A DNA stretch of 64,000 nucleotides from Bacteroidota bacterium (GCA_030692515.1 JAUXZS010000024.1:186001-250000); one strand, 5' to 3'; positions 26,775 to 35,133 are shown, numbered from the stretch's first letter. Translations and numbers: made by a program. Notes: generated by a model not told the origin, from the sequence alone.

Positions 26775-27890
26775 TTAGTATTTAATTAACATGCCTTCTG
26801 TTAAATCCAAATAACCTGACGTTATTAATTTGTCATTAAGGTTTAATCCCGTAATAATTTCTACTTTGCCTTTATAAATCTGTCCAAGAGTAATATCCTT
26901 TCTTATGGCAATTTCTTTTCCATTTTTGGCACCAACAATATAAACATATTCAGAAGTGCCTGAATGTTGGACAAGGTTGAGTGGTACTACAATCGCTGAA
27001 TCCTTTTGGTAATCAACAACCTTTAGAACTGCAATCATATTCGGTCTATAGTCTTGATTTTGTGAATCTAAATCTGCCTCTGCACTAAAAGTTCTGGTTG
27101 TATTATTTATAACTTTTGAAGTATAAAATATTTTTGAGGGAATTTCCTTATTTAAATCAGGTAAGAAAATTATAACATCGTTTCCTTTTTTCACTTTTGA
27201 AGCATAGGTTTCAGAAATTTCAGCTTTCGCTTTTAACTTATTAAGGTTGACAACCCTTATTGCCGGCATACCCGGCATTAGTGATTGACCTATCTTAATA
27301 TCAACTCCATCAACTACCCCGTTGATAGGTGACTTTATTTTTGAAAGCTCCATTTGTTCTTTTAAAGTTGAAATTTTCTTCTCTAAACTTTCTTTATTGT
27401 TTTTAGCAGATAAAAATTGGATTTCCGTGCCAATTTTCTGATCCCACAAATTTTTCTGTTTTTCATAAACGTCAGATGCAAAAGCAAGTGCGTTTTTTAG
27501 TTCCTCCAGACTTTGTTTAAAAACAGAATTATCAAGTTCAGCGAGCACCTGCCCTTCTGAAACCTCATCCCCTTCATTCACTAATATACGGTCAACAGCT
27601 CCAGCCATTTTAGCGCTAACAGTTACATTTTCGTCACCATCTACGCGGCCTTGAACATCTATAAAATGTTTGAAGGTCTCAAAAGTGACGGCCTTTATAG
27701 AGATGTCTTTTGTTTTTATATTGCTAATCGTAGTATCGCCACTTAAAGCAATCTCATCTTCAAGTTTTTTTATTTGCTCTAGTAAATCAGAACTTTGCTG
27801 CTTGAGCTTTTCTAGTTTGGCCTTTTTATCTCCCGATCCGCAAGAGGCTACTAATCCTGTTATGAGGATTATTAATACTAATTTTTTCAT
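26775..27890 (-). CDS. RND efflux periplasmic adaptor (MFP) lipoprotein
   Basis: The 371-aa protein has a lipobox in 'LITGLVASCGSG', then a short coiled coil, a barrel-sandwich domain ('VTVSAKMAGAVDRILVNEGDEVSEGQVLAELD'), a helical hairpin, the second lipoyl half ('SPINGVVDGVDIKIGQSLMPGMP') and membrane-proximal barrels. It is 11 nt upstream of the permease. Confidence 0.92.
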   Translation of the reverse strand: MKKLVLIILITGLVASCGSGDKKAKLEKLKQQSSDLLEQIKKLEDEIALSGDTTISNIKTKDISIKAVTFETFKHFIDVQGRVDGDENVTVSAKMAGAVDRILVNEGDEVSEGQVLAELDNSVFKQSLEELKNALAFASDVYEKQKNLWDQKIGTEIQFLSAKNNKESLEKKISTLKEQMELSKIKSPINGVVDGVDIKIGQSLMPGMPAIRVVNLNKLKAKAEISETYASKVKKGNDVIIFLPDLNKEIPSKIFYTSKVINNTTRTFSAEADLDSQNQDYRPNMIAVLKVVDYQKDSAIVVPLNLVQHSGTSEYVYIVGAKNGKEIAIRKDITLGQIYKGKVEIITGLNLNDKLITSGYLDLTEGMLIKY

Positions 27891-27929
27891 ATATAGTTGA
27901 GTTGTTTTATTTTTAGTTTAATCTTTAAT

Positions 27930-29276
27930 TTATTTTATTACACCAGTCGCCTTTTCGTAGTCAACTTTTGCTGTAAAATATTCGTACAAACCATTATAAT
28001 AATTGGTTTGAGCCTCCTTTAATGCCGTTTCTGCATTCATAACTTCAATGCTGGAACCACTGCCTTGTTCGTACTTTTTCTTTGCAACATCATAAACCTC
28101 GTTCGCCAGTTCAATATTGGTTTTTTGAATATTTAAGGTGCTCAAAGCGTTTAATAAGCTTGATTTAGAAGTTTCAATTTCCAAATCAATAGCATTCCTC
28201 AAATTATTCATAGTGTTAATCGTTTTCAACAAATTAATTTTGGATTGCTGCAATCTATTATGATTTTGAAAACCATCGAACAATGGAAGATTTATAGTTC
28301 CTCCAATTATTCCGATTGGATACCATTTTTTGTTGGTATCAAAAAAATCAAACTCGTTTCGTTGTGCTTGTGCACTGTAATTACCATATAGAAATATGGA
28401 AGGTAAATATCTTAATTTACCCCTCTTCACATCAAGTTCATTTAATCTCTGTTGAGATTCCAATAAAGAATATTCAATCCGATTTTTATAATTTAATTCA
28501 CTCGAAGAAGAAATATCAAATACCGGAATATTATCAAGATGTAAGGAGTCTGTAAGGTTTATTTGCGATTTAATTTCCATTCCCATCTGAAATTTCAAAA
28601 CACTTTCCGTCAGCCCAACTAAACGCTCTATTTTTTCCTTTTCCGAAAGCAAATTATTATAAGCAACGGTTACACGGGTAACATCAATTTTCTCAACAAA
28701 ACCATTTGCGTTTAATGATTTACTATCTTCAACTAATTTCTTCAAACGATCCACATTAGCCTGAAGCAATTTCAACCTTTCTTTGCTCACTAAAGCGGTA
28801 TAATAGGCTTTAGTAATTGTAGCTTTTGTTTCAATTTGTGAACGCTGATAGTTTTTTTCTGACAATTCTAAAAATGACTTTGAAGATTGCAAGGCAACAA
28901 TGTAGTCACTATTGAAAACAATCTGACTAAACTGAATCGAACCTGTAGCGTTGTATTTTACACCAAACTGTACCGGAATGTAGGTCCCGGGAGGTGCACC
29001 AAAAAATTCTCCGGGAAGCAATTGCGTTGGTAGCTTCTCGTAATCTTTAACATCAAAAGAAGAAGATATTTGAGGAAGCCCCATACCTGTTATTTCCTTT
29101 TTCTTATACCTTGAGGCATCAATATCCAACTCGGCATTTTTTATACTAGAGTTATTTGCTAATGCAAATTCAATTGCTTCTTTCAATGAAAGGTTTTTTG
29201 CAGGCTGGTTATTAGTTTGAGCAATTGTCTGAAAAGAGATGACCGTACCAATTATTATTATAGAAATATTTTTCAT
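27930..29276 (-). CDS. TolC-family outer-membrane channel
   Basis: The 448-aa protein has a signal peptide ending 'SFQTIAQ' and the duplicated OEP helical-hairpin repeats ('LSLKEAIEFALANNSSIKNAELDIDASRY' and 'VYDVAKKKYEQGSGSSIEVMNAETAL'). Its start lies 3 nt from the stop of the TetR gene, so the whole operon (TetR-channel-adaptor-permease) is probably one transcript. Confidence 0.9.
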   Translation of the reverse strand: MKNISIIIIGTVISFQTIAQTNNQPAKNLSLKEAIEFALANNSSIKNAELDIDASRYKKKEITGMGLPQISSSFDVKDYEKLPTQLLPGEFFGAPPGTYIPVQFGVKYNATGSIQFSQIVFNSDYIVALQSSKSFLELSEKNYQRSQIETKATITKAYYTALVSKERLKLLQANVDRLKKLVEDSKSLNANGFVEKIDVTRVTVAYNNLLSEKEKIERLVGLTESVLKFQMGMEIKSQINLTDSLHLDNIPVFDISSSSELNYKNRIEYSLLESQQRLNELDVKRGKLRYLPSIFLYGNYSAQAQRNEFDFFDTNKKWYPIGIIGGTINLPLFDGFQNHNRLQQSKINLLKTINTMNNLRNAIDLEIETSKSSLLNALSTLNIQKTNIELANEVYDVAKKKYEQGSGSSIEVMNAETALKEAQTNYYNGLYEYFTAKVDYEKATGVIK

Positions 29277-29279
29277 AAA

Positions 29280-29900
29280 TTATTCGTCTTCATTTATTTG
29301 TCTGTATTTATTTATCAGTTTATGACCCTTTAAAGTAGCTATACCATGTAAAAAATGATCTGACAAGGCAACTTGGATTTCTCCGATCTTATACTCTTCG
29401 GGAAGGAATAGCATTGGGTTTAACGCCATTTCTGTTTGTTCAATTCGCATCTTCGCTAAAATCACTTTATTTATGTTAGGTCTATAGAGCCCTTCTTTTA
29501 TTCCCTTTTCAAGATTCGTTAGGATTTTTTGAAATAGATACTTCTCCTTGAATTCTTTGAATAATCCCCATATTTCGTTATGATATTTTTTCAAGTCATA
29601 AAATACATGAGGATTGATTTTAGAAAACATTTCAGCTAAATGTTCCATCAACATTATTATTTCCTGAATAGAATTGTTCGATTTATTAGAGATGTTTTCA
29701 AATTGTAGCTTATTCAGCTCAAGATTATTAGTAAGCAGAGTCCTTATTAAATCTTCCTTGTTATTGAAACTATGATAAACTGTTTTTTTCGACATTCCAA
29801 TATGGCGAGCAATATCGTCCATAGTAACCCTCTTTACGCCATATTTAAAGAAGAGCTCCCTTGACCCAAGTAAAATTTTATTTTGATAATCTGTTTCCAT
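29280..29900 (-). CDS. TetR-family regulator of RND efflux operon 2
   Basis: The 206-aa protein has an N-terminal HTH 'RELFFKYGVKRVTMDDIARHIGMSKKTVYHSFNNKEDLIRTLL' (residues 12-55) and a helical effector domain. It leads the second efflux operon and probably binds the inverted repeat at 29922-29949 to repress itself and the pump. Confidence 0.9.
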   Translation of the reverse strand: METDYQNKILLGSRELFFKYGVKRVTMDDIARHIGMSKKTVYHSFNNKEDLIRTLLTNNLELNKLQFENISNKSNNSIQEIIMLMEHLAEMFSKINPHVFYDLKKYHNEIWGLFKEFKEKYLFQKILTNLEKGIKEGLYRPNINKVILAKMRIEQTEMALNPMLFLPEEYKIGEIQVALSDHFLHGIATLKGHKLINKYRQINEDE

Positions 29901-29912
29901 TTAACGAGGGCA

Positions 29913-29949
29913 CAAAACTAAGGAAACTTTATTATATTTCATAGTTTCC
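29913..29949 (-). promoter_or_regulatory. Promoter box and inverted repeat upstream of the TetR-2 operon
   Basis: On the minus strand TAGTTTTG (29920-29913) is a perfect TAnnTTTG box. Just upstream are the arms GGAAACT (29922-29928) and AGTTTCC (29943-29949), 14 nt apart. The position, overlapping the -33 to -7 region, is that of a repressor operator. Confidence 0.55.
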
Positions 29950-30020
29950 ATAGTAATTATTTTGTATAAGTTATTTATTAAACATTGAATATCAATGGTT
30001 TATATTAATTTTATTAAAGA

Positions 30021-30032
30021 TTGTTTAAACAA
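30021..30032 (+). promoter_or_regulatory. GTTTAAAC palindrome in the MarR-2/TetR-2 divergent region
   Basis: TTGTTTAAACAA is a perfect 12-bp palindrome identical to that at 14904-14915. It lies in the 349-nt divergent region between the TetR gene and the second MarR gene. Nothing else recognisable was seen there besides the TetR operator. Confidence 0.5.
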
Positions 30033-30249
30033 CGAATGTCTAAACTTATGTGTTATTCTTTACAAAATGGATTCTGATCGTTAATTAGTCAAAGAACTTA
30101 TGACTAATCTTTTTGCGCGAAATTTATGCAGTTAATCAAGGAAAATAAATATTAATTTCTGAACTATAAGACGGATTGATGTCATCCGAATAATTAAAGT
30201 TTTAATTGGAGAGGTTTAATTTAGGTATCTTAGCGTTCGAATTTTTAAC

Positions 30250-30699
30250 ATGAACAAGGAAGAATTAGAGTTTTATAGGTTTGAAAACGATAGACAAAAA
30301 GTCTTAGTAAATCTTTATTATACAAATAACTGGTTGCATCACCGGTATAATGATGTGCTAAAAGCATACAATTTAACCGCCCAACAATTTAACGTTATTA
30401 AAATTTTGAATGAGGTTTATCCAAAATCAATTACAGTATCTTCGATTAAGGAACAAATGCTTGATAGAAGTTCAGATGTAACACGTTTAATTGATAGACT
30501 ATTAGAAAAAAACCTACTTGTTAGAAGACCGGATACAAAGAATCGAAGAAAGATAAATATCAGGTTAAATATTATTGGACATAGTTTAGTAGTGAAAATG
30601 GAAAAGGACATTCGCAATTTCGAGAGTTTAGTCGAAAATTTATCGGATAAAGAAATTAAACAGCTTAATCTGCTTTTAAATAAAATAAGGAAGCATTGA
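30250..30699 (+). CDS. MarR-family transcriptional regulator
   Basis: The 149-aa paralogue of the regulator at 14402 has the same length and the same recognition region ('SIKEQMLDRSSDVTRLIDRLLEKNLLVRRPD'). The near-identical recognition helix and the shared GTTTAAAC sites suggest overlapping targets. It is monocistronic, followed by about 250 nt without a gene. Confidence 0.88.
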   Translation: MNKEELEFYRFENDRQKVLVNLYYTNNWLHHRYNDVLKAYNLTAQQFNVIKILNEVYPKSITVSSIKEQMLDRSSDVTRLIDRLLEKNLLVRRPDTKNRRKINIRLNIIGHSLVVKMEKDIRNFESLVENLSDKEIKQLNLLLNKIRKH

Positions 30700-30897
30700 A
30701 AAATTAATACTAAGCAAGATATCAGTATCTAAAAGAAAAACTCAATTATTCAATTAGTCACGATAAGGAGGGAATCAAAATTCTAAAACAAAAATACTCC
30801 GAATACCTTCCAGAAAAAATTTAAGCACCCTCATTGATTTTTAACTTGCACCATATCAACACGTTAGTTAATTTTTGAAATAAAATAGGGGATTTAT

Positions 30898-30928
30898 TTT
30901 GCATTTATGCAGAACATTTGTACTTTTG
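30898..30928 (+). promoter_or_regulatory. Promoter of the XRE/ImmA-like gene
   Basis: TTTG (30898-30901), a 19-nt spacer and TACTTTTG (30921-30928) fit the Bacteroidota promoter exactly. The ATG follows at 30957. Confidence 0.65.
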
Positions 30929-30956
30929 ATAAGCAGTTAAAGCAAAAGTGTAACGA

Positions 30957-31991
30957 ATGAACTCTAACAGATTAAACACTAAAATGATAGCATTGGCGAG
31001 AGAGTCGAGAGGGTTCTCTCAACTTGAATTAGCTGAAAAATTAGGCCTTTCTCCCTCGCATATGTCACGGATCGAGCAGGACTTCACGGAACTTGGTGAG
31101 CATCATTTAAAAGCCTTGTCAACCGTTTTAAACTATCCTGAAGGCTTCTTTTATCAGGAAGGTGAAACACTTCCTCCGGCACTTGCCCTACGCAAACGCA
31201 ATATAGTAGCACAAAAAATTCTGCTTCCGGTTGAAGCCGAAGTAAACATTAATCGGCTGCACGTAGAGAAACTATTAAACGCAATCGGTCATCCTGAAAT
31301 CAATCTTCCTGTTTTGGATATTGAAAAGTTGGGATCGCCTGCCGAGGCCGCACGAAAACTTCGCAAACTTTGGAAGATTGAAAAAGGTGCAATAAATAAT
31401 TTGACACAAATATTAGAAGAGAACGGATTGTTTGTAATCAACTTTGATTTTAATACAGACCGTGTGGATGGGATGAGCATTTTAGCAAGCGGAAAATTTC
31501 CGATTGTGTTTTCAAACAAAAGAAGTTTAGGGGATCGCCAACGATTCACTTTAGCTTATGAGTTGGGGCATTTGGTAATGCATCTTTACACTAATCCTTC
31601 CTTTACAAGAGATATAAGTCATGAAGCAAACGAGTTTGCTGCTGAATTTTTAATGCCGGAAAAGGATATCAAAGGGGATTTTAAAGATGGAGTTACGCTT
31701 AACATCTTGGCAGATCTAAAACGCAAGTGGAAACTTTCCATGCAAGCGTTATTATACAGAGCAAACGATATCGGAATTATCACCGATAATCAAAAAAGGT
31801 ATTTGATAAATCAATTTAATTCAATGAATATCCGCAGAAGAGAACCTGCGGAGTTGGATGTACCAAGGGAAAACCAAACGAAATTGAGAGATGTGATTAC
31901 CAACTACAAAAACAAACAAAAATTAAATGTAAAACAACTCGCTTTGTTTTTTAATTCAAGCGAAGACGAGTTTTTAAATAAGTACTCATAA
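30957..31991 (+). CDS. XRE HTH plus ImmA/IrrE-like peptidase-domain regulator
   Basis: The 344-aa protein has an N-terminal XRE HTH (residues 6-60, 'ALARESRGFSQLELAEKLGLSPSHMSRIEQ') and an IrrE/ImmA-like domain at about 150-265 ('RQRFTLAYELGHLVMHLYTNPS...HEANEFAAEFLMP'). The usual HExxH zinc motif reads YELGH here: the first histidine is tyrosine, so peptidase activity is doubtful. Such proteins control prophages and integrative elements by cleaving or binding repressors in response to stress. Its place at the head of the phage-like block fits a lysogeny regulator. Confidence 0.85.
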   Translation: MNSNRLNTKMIALARESRGFSQLELAEKLGLSPSHMSRIEQDFTELGEHHLKALSTVLNYPEGFFYQEGETLPPALALRKRNIVAQKILLPVEAEVNINRLHVEKLLNAIGHPEINLPVLDIEKLGSPAEAARKLRKLWKIEKGAINNLTQILEENGLFVINFDFNTDRVDGMSILASGKFPIVFSNKRSLGDRQRFTLAYELGHLVMHLYTNPSFTRDISHEANEFAAEFLMPEKDIKGDFKDGVTLNILADLKRKWKLSMQALLYRANDIGIITDNQKRYLINQFNSMNIRRREPAELDVPRENQTKLRDVITNYKNKQKLNVKQLALFFNSSEDEFLNKYS

Positions 31992-32009
31992 ATATGACAT
32001 TTTGGAATA

Positions 32010-32043
32010 TTTGTAAAACTGACCTAAAACGTCCATAATTTTG
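32010..32043 (+). promoter_or_regulatory. Promoter of the second XRE gene
   Basis: TTTG (32010-32013), a 22-nt spacer and TAATTTTG (32036-32043) form a promoter, with the ATG at 32057. Confidence 0.6.
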
Positions 32044-32056
32044 GAGAAAAATTAAT

Positions 32057-32854
32057 ATGCAAAAATACGACTACTCAAAATTAAAAGCCCTAAGAGAAGA
32101 GAGAAAGCTCACTCAAAAGGATATGGGAAATTTATTAGGTATAACCCAAGGCGCTTACAATAAATTGGAAACAGGTAATAGGAAAAGGAAAAACGATTCA
32201 ATACTTGATATTGAAAAATTGGCCGAAGCCTTCCGTTTAACTCCTGCAAGATTGATTTCGATTTTAACAGGTCAGGTGAATATCCGAGTTTCAGGGATAA
32301 AAGAGGAAGATTTGTGGGAAGTGCAGAAGATTGTAAAAAAGAATCCTTTAAGAGAAGATGAGTTCGTGTTTTTTACAACAGAATTACTTGAATTAGACAA
32401 ACATGGTTTTAAAAAGGACTATAAAAGATTCGACTCAAGCAATATGGACGATCTCGATCCTTTTCCAATGTGGGAGTACCCTCCTCCAGTAAAAATTATT
32501 AATGCAGATTCAACCGAAATTGGTTTTAGGAATGAACAAGAAGAAATTAAAGAAGTTAGTATTTGGCTTGCGAATAAGAAGCTGGGCGTAATTCCTGAAC
32601 ACCATGTGAAAATGGTTTACGAATTAATACATAATTTAATGATTAGTCGAGTTCTTATTATAGCAAACGATGACGACCCTATTCCCGGTTACATAGATAC
32701 ATATATGAAGGCGGTTTTTATTGCGTCCAATTCAGTATGCAAGTCATCAGAATTTAAAAAAGGCCGATTTTCATCATTAAGACTTTTAACCGAAGAAGAA
32801 GTAAAAGAGAATGATAAAAGAGAGGATGAAGAAGTTGATTCAATTGATAAATAA
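32057..32854 (+). CDS. XRE-family regulator with unknown C-terminal domain
   Basis: The 265-aa protein has HTH residues 6-68 ('LKALREERKLTQKDMGNLLGITQGAYNKLETGNRKRK'). The remaining 190 residues are mixed alpha/beta without recognised motifs and end in an acidic, charged tail. It is possibly the partner or counter-repressor of the XRE/ImmA-like protein upstream. Confidence 0.75.
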   Translation: MQKYDYSKLKALREERKLTQKDMGNLLGITQGAYNKLETGNRKRKNDSILDIEKLAEAFRLTPARLISILTGQVNIRVSGIKEEDLWEVQKIVKKNPLREDEFVFFTTELLELDKHGFKKDYKRFDSSNMDDLDPFPMWEYPPPVKIINADSTEIGFRNEQEEIKEVSIWLANKKLGVIPEHHVKMVYELIHNLMISRVLIIANDDDPIPGYIDTYMKAVFIASNSVCKSSEFKKGRFSSLRLLTEEEVKENDKREDEEVDSIDK

Positions 32855-32892
32855 ATATTCGTAGTTAGTAACATATATAGGAGGTAGAAAAG

Positions 32893-33096
32893 ATGAGCAT
32901 CACGACAGAAAAGTTCGATTTGAAGGCTTACTCAAAAAAAGAGTTGGCAGAGAAGTATGAAGTGTCAGTAAAGACATTCAACAAGTGGTTAGAACCTTTT
33001 AACGAAAAGGTTGGAGCAAAAAGAGGTCGCTATTATACAGTGAACCAAGTTATAATCATCGTAGAGGTGTTAGGTCTGCCAGGTGTAATGCACTAA
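32893..33096 (+). CDS. Small HTH protein (paralogue at 34096)
   Basis: The 67-aa protein contains 'YSKKELAEKYEVSVKTFNKWLEPFNEKVGAKRGRYYTVNQVIIIVEVLG', a MerR/excisionase-like winged HTH. The 65-aa protein at 34096 repeats the pattern 'ELA..Y.VS.KTF..WL..F.EK.G...GRYY...QV..I...LG'. Probably a DNA-binding switch or accessory protein of the phage-like block. Confidence 0.65.
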   Translation: MSITTEKFDLKAYSKKELAEKYEVSVKTFNKWLEPFNEKVGAKRGRYYTVNQVIIIVEVLGLPGVMH

Positions 33097-33535
33097 GATT
33101 AGTTTACACGTTTTATTTTTTCTTGAAAATTAATTGGATGGGCGGCCTGAATGGCGGCCTTTTACTTTTTATTTAAATCTCCCCGAAGTTCCCCCCGAAT
33201 ACTTTTCCGGTAACCCCCGATATTTTTCGGCATTAACATCCTCATCCCTTAATCTCCCCCGATTCCCCCCGAATAAATCCGCAATCATCCCCGGAAATTT
33301 TCTCTGCCCAAAACTGCCCAAACGTTCCCAAATCTTCCAAACTTTTCTCTTCGGTTACCATGCGTTTCGTTTTCTTCTCTTGCGTTCCAAAAAATTCTCT
33401 TCGCTGCAAAATTTCGCTCATGTCGTCAGAAATTTTCTCATGCAACCCAAACCGAGAAAGCGCTGAAACCTACTGCTGCACCTTTGTATCGTCAAAGCGA
33501 CAAACTTAAAAACGTAATATAAAAACTAAAATAAA
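33097..33535. other. C-rich, gene-free region before the first virion-side gene
   Basis: This 439-nt stretch is strongly strand-asymmetric: C-runs and pyrimidine-rich on the plus strand. TCCCCCCGAATA occurs at about 33191-33202 and again at about 33267-33278, and CCCCCGAT occurs twice. The 5' part has a direct repeat of GGCGGCCT. A 110-codon open frame exists, but its proline/serine/leucine composition follows the base bias, so I reject it. It could be an origin, a packaging or regulatory region; the 3' end carries the promoter at 33449. Confidence 0.5.
33449..33487 (+). promoter_or_regulatory. Phage-block promoter, copy 1
   Basis: AAACCGAGAAAGCGC, 15 nt, then CACCTTTGT. Copy 2 at 34348-34386 has both blocks identical with exactly the same spacing. 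CACCTTTG is one base from the TAnnTTTG -7 consensus, and AAACCGAGAAAGCGC lies in the -33 region, so this looks like a promoter with its own upstream activator box. Confidence 0.65.
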
Positions 33536-34084
33536 ATGACAGCAGTTAGAAAAACAAAAACGGCAGTACCACATTTAAGAGTAGTAAAAGGTGGCAAATC
33601 AAATCCAAAAAACAACATCGTTGAGAACACTTGGAATTTTATTCACGCAGCAATTTGGAACAACACCGAGTTCTCTTATAAAGAAAAGACTCAGTTTGAA
33701 AACCTGATCGCGGAACATTACAACACTTTAAAGAATCCAACGAAATTATTTGAAGAAATTATCGAGCGTGTGTGTTTAGCAAAACGCTTTATAAACAGAA
33801 AGCGTGGTCGCTACATCGCAAAACCTATCGATTGGTTAAACATTAACTATTACGCAGGATTAACCGGAACTGAAGGATGGTACAGAGAGGTGTGTATGCA
33901 ACGCATAACTGTTCCTGATTACAATTACGGGATCACGCTCCTTGCAAAAGCGATCACTAAATATCTGCAAGAACCGACAATCAATACGATTGTGACCTAC
34001 CGCAAAAAATTAATTGCAGAAAAGCAGTTTGACCTTTTACAAATCTTCAACAATGCAATTATCAATTTTCAAATCAACAATTAA
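33536..34084 (+). CDS. Unknown protein, first gene of the phage-like block
   Basis: The 182-aa protein has a basic N-terminus ('MTAVRKTKTAVPHLRVVKGGKSN') and then an all-helical domain ('FEEIIERVCLAKRFINRKRGRYIAKPIDWLN'). No family recognised. It starts about 49 nt downstream of the copy-1 promoter and is followed 11 nt later by the HTH gene. Nucleic-acid binding is plausible from the charge but not shown. Confidence 0.6.
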   Translation: MTAVRKTKTAVPHLRVVKGGKSNPKNNIVENTWNFIHAAIWNNTEFSYKEKTQFENLIAEHYNTLKNPTKLFEEIIERVCLAKRFINRKRGRYIAKPIDWLNINYYAGLTGTEGWYREVCMQRITVPDYNYGITLLAKAITKYLQEPTINTIVTYRKKLIAEKQFDLLQIFNNAIINFQINN

Positions 34085-34095
34085 AAAATAGCACA

Positions 34096-34293
34096 ATGGC
34101 AAAAGGAATTGAAATAAAACCCTACATGATAAGTGAGTTGGCAAAATGCTATCAGGTGAGCGATAAAACATTCAGGTGTTGGCTTACCGCATTCACCGAA
34201 AAATTAGGCAAACGCTGCGGAAGATACTACAACATCAAACAAGTGGAAATCATTTTTGCAGAATTAGGAACACCAAAAACAATTGAAATGTAA
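34096..34293 (+). CDS. Small HTH protein (paralogue of 32893)
   Basis: The 65-aa winged-helix-like protein contains 'MISELAKCYQVSDKTFRCWLTAFTEKLGKRCGRYYNIKQVEIIFAELGTPK'. It shares more than half of its core positions with the 67-aa protein at 32893. It sits between the two copies of the conserved promoter, so it may regulate the second one. Confidence 0.65.
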   Translation: MAKGIEIKPYMISELAKCYQVSDKTFRCWLTAFTEKLGKRCGRYYNIKQVEIIFAELGTPKTIEM

Positions 34294-34347
34294 AACCGCT
34301 TCATTCCATTTTATGCCATACTCGGTAAAAACGGGAAGTGTAGCCCT

Positions 34348-34386
34348 AAACCGAGAAAGCGCGCCGGACAACAGTTACACCTTTGT
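34348..34386 (+). promoter_or_regulatory. Phage-block promoter, copy 2
   Basis: AAACCGAGAAAGCGC (34348-34362), 15 nt, CACCTTTGT (34378-34386); identical in blocks and spacing to 33449-33487. It drives the membrane/virion gene series that starts at 34426. The implied transcription start near 34393 rules out upstream start codons for that gene. Confidence 0.65.
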
Positions 34387-34425
34387 CCCGTGATGGATGT
34401 GAAACTTTTAAAAAACAAAAAAACG

Positions 34426-34617
34426 ATGTCAGAAATTAAACACAATGGAACAACAGACGGAACAGGAAATATGCTTCTCACCGCAAGCATCCTGTTCGCA
34501 AACATAGACTACTCAAGTTTGATGGACTATGCAATTAAAGCACTTGTAGGTGGGGCAATTTGGATGGCCTTTAAAGTAGGCGGAGAATATTTCAGCGACA
34601 AAATCAGAAAAAAATAA
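34426..34617 (+). CDS. Small single-TM protein
   Basis: The 63-aa protein starts at ATG 34426; the earlier GTG/ATG at 34390-34395 would lie at or before the predicted transcript start. It has a hydrophilic N-terminus and then 'MDYAIKALVGGAIWMAFKVGGEYFSDKI', one amphipathic or TM helix. It abuts the LEA-like gene with no gap. Possible membrane or holin-like component of the virion. Confidence 0.5.
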   Translation: MSEIKHNGTTDGTGNMLLTASILFANIDYSSLMDYAIKALVGGAIWMAFKVGGEYFSDKIRKK

Positions 34618-35133
34618 ATGGCAAGCATTAAAAAAATACTGTTAGGCTTAGGCATAGGAGGAGGCGTTTTTGCAGGAGGAATGTATCTGTGGAGATTGAA
34701 TAAGACCTCGGTGAACCTGGAGATTGTTCCATCGGTTAAGCTGCACAAGTTGGATTTGCAAGGATTGGTGTTGAGAGTAGATGTGCAGTTGAAGAATCCA
34801 ACTCGCACGGGTTTAAAACTCAAGTTCCCTTTTATCAGATTAATGATTAAGGGAAGCAGCATCGGAAGTTCGCAAGCGGTCAATCAAGACATCGCTATTC
34901 CTGCATTCGGTGAGGCAAAATTCGAAGCGATAATGATACGCATTCCAATGTTCAGCCTCCTCTCTACTGCCAAAGGCTTATTACAAGCAGTACAACAAGG
35001 CGAAGCCTTTAAGATCGGAGTTACAACGATGACAACAATTGATTTGGGAATGAAACAAGTTCCTTTTGAAAAAACAGATGAAGTACAATTAATCGCTGCA
35101 CAAAATGGAAGCAACAAAAAAACGGAAGATTAA
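34618..35133 (+). CDS. LEA14-like (LEA_2 fold) membrane-anchored protein
   Basis: The 171-aa protein has a glycine-rich N-terminal TM helix ('ILLGLGIGGGVFAGGMYLW', 6-24) and then a beta sandwich with the LEA_2/WHy pattern ('LVLRVDVQLKNPTRTGLKLKFPFIRLMIKGSSIGSS', 'IAIPAFGEAKFEAIMIRI'). LEA14-like domains bind partners or lipids; here it is probably displayed at a membrane or inside a virion. It overlaps the next gene by 29 nt. Confidence 0.65.
   Translation: MASIKKILLGLGIGGGVFAGGMYLWRLNKTSVNLEIVPSVKLHKLDLQGLVLRVDVQLKNPTRTGLKLKFPFIRLMIKGSSIGSSQAVNQDIAIPAFGEAKFEAIMIRIPMFSLLSTAKGLLQAVQQGEAFKIGVTTMTTIDLGMKQVPFEKTDEVQLIAAQNGSNKKTED

Noticed and set aside
30957-32854. Toxin-antitoxin pair of XRE/ImmA type
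   Set aside because: Both proteins carry HTH domains and neither looks like a toxin; position at the head of the phage-like block fits lysogeny control better.
33134-33466. 110-codon open frame in the C-rich tract
   Set aside because: Composition (Pro/Ser/Phe/Leu runs) follows the base bias; no domain, and the promoter for the next gene lies in its 3' part.
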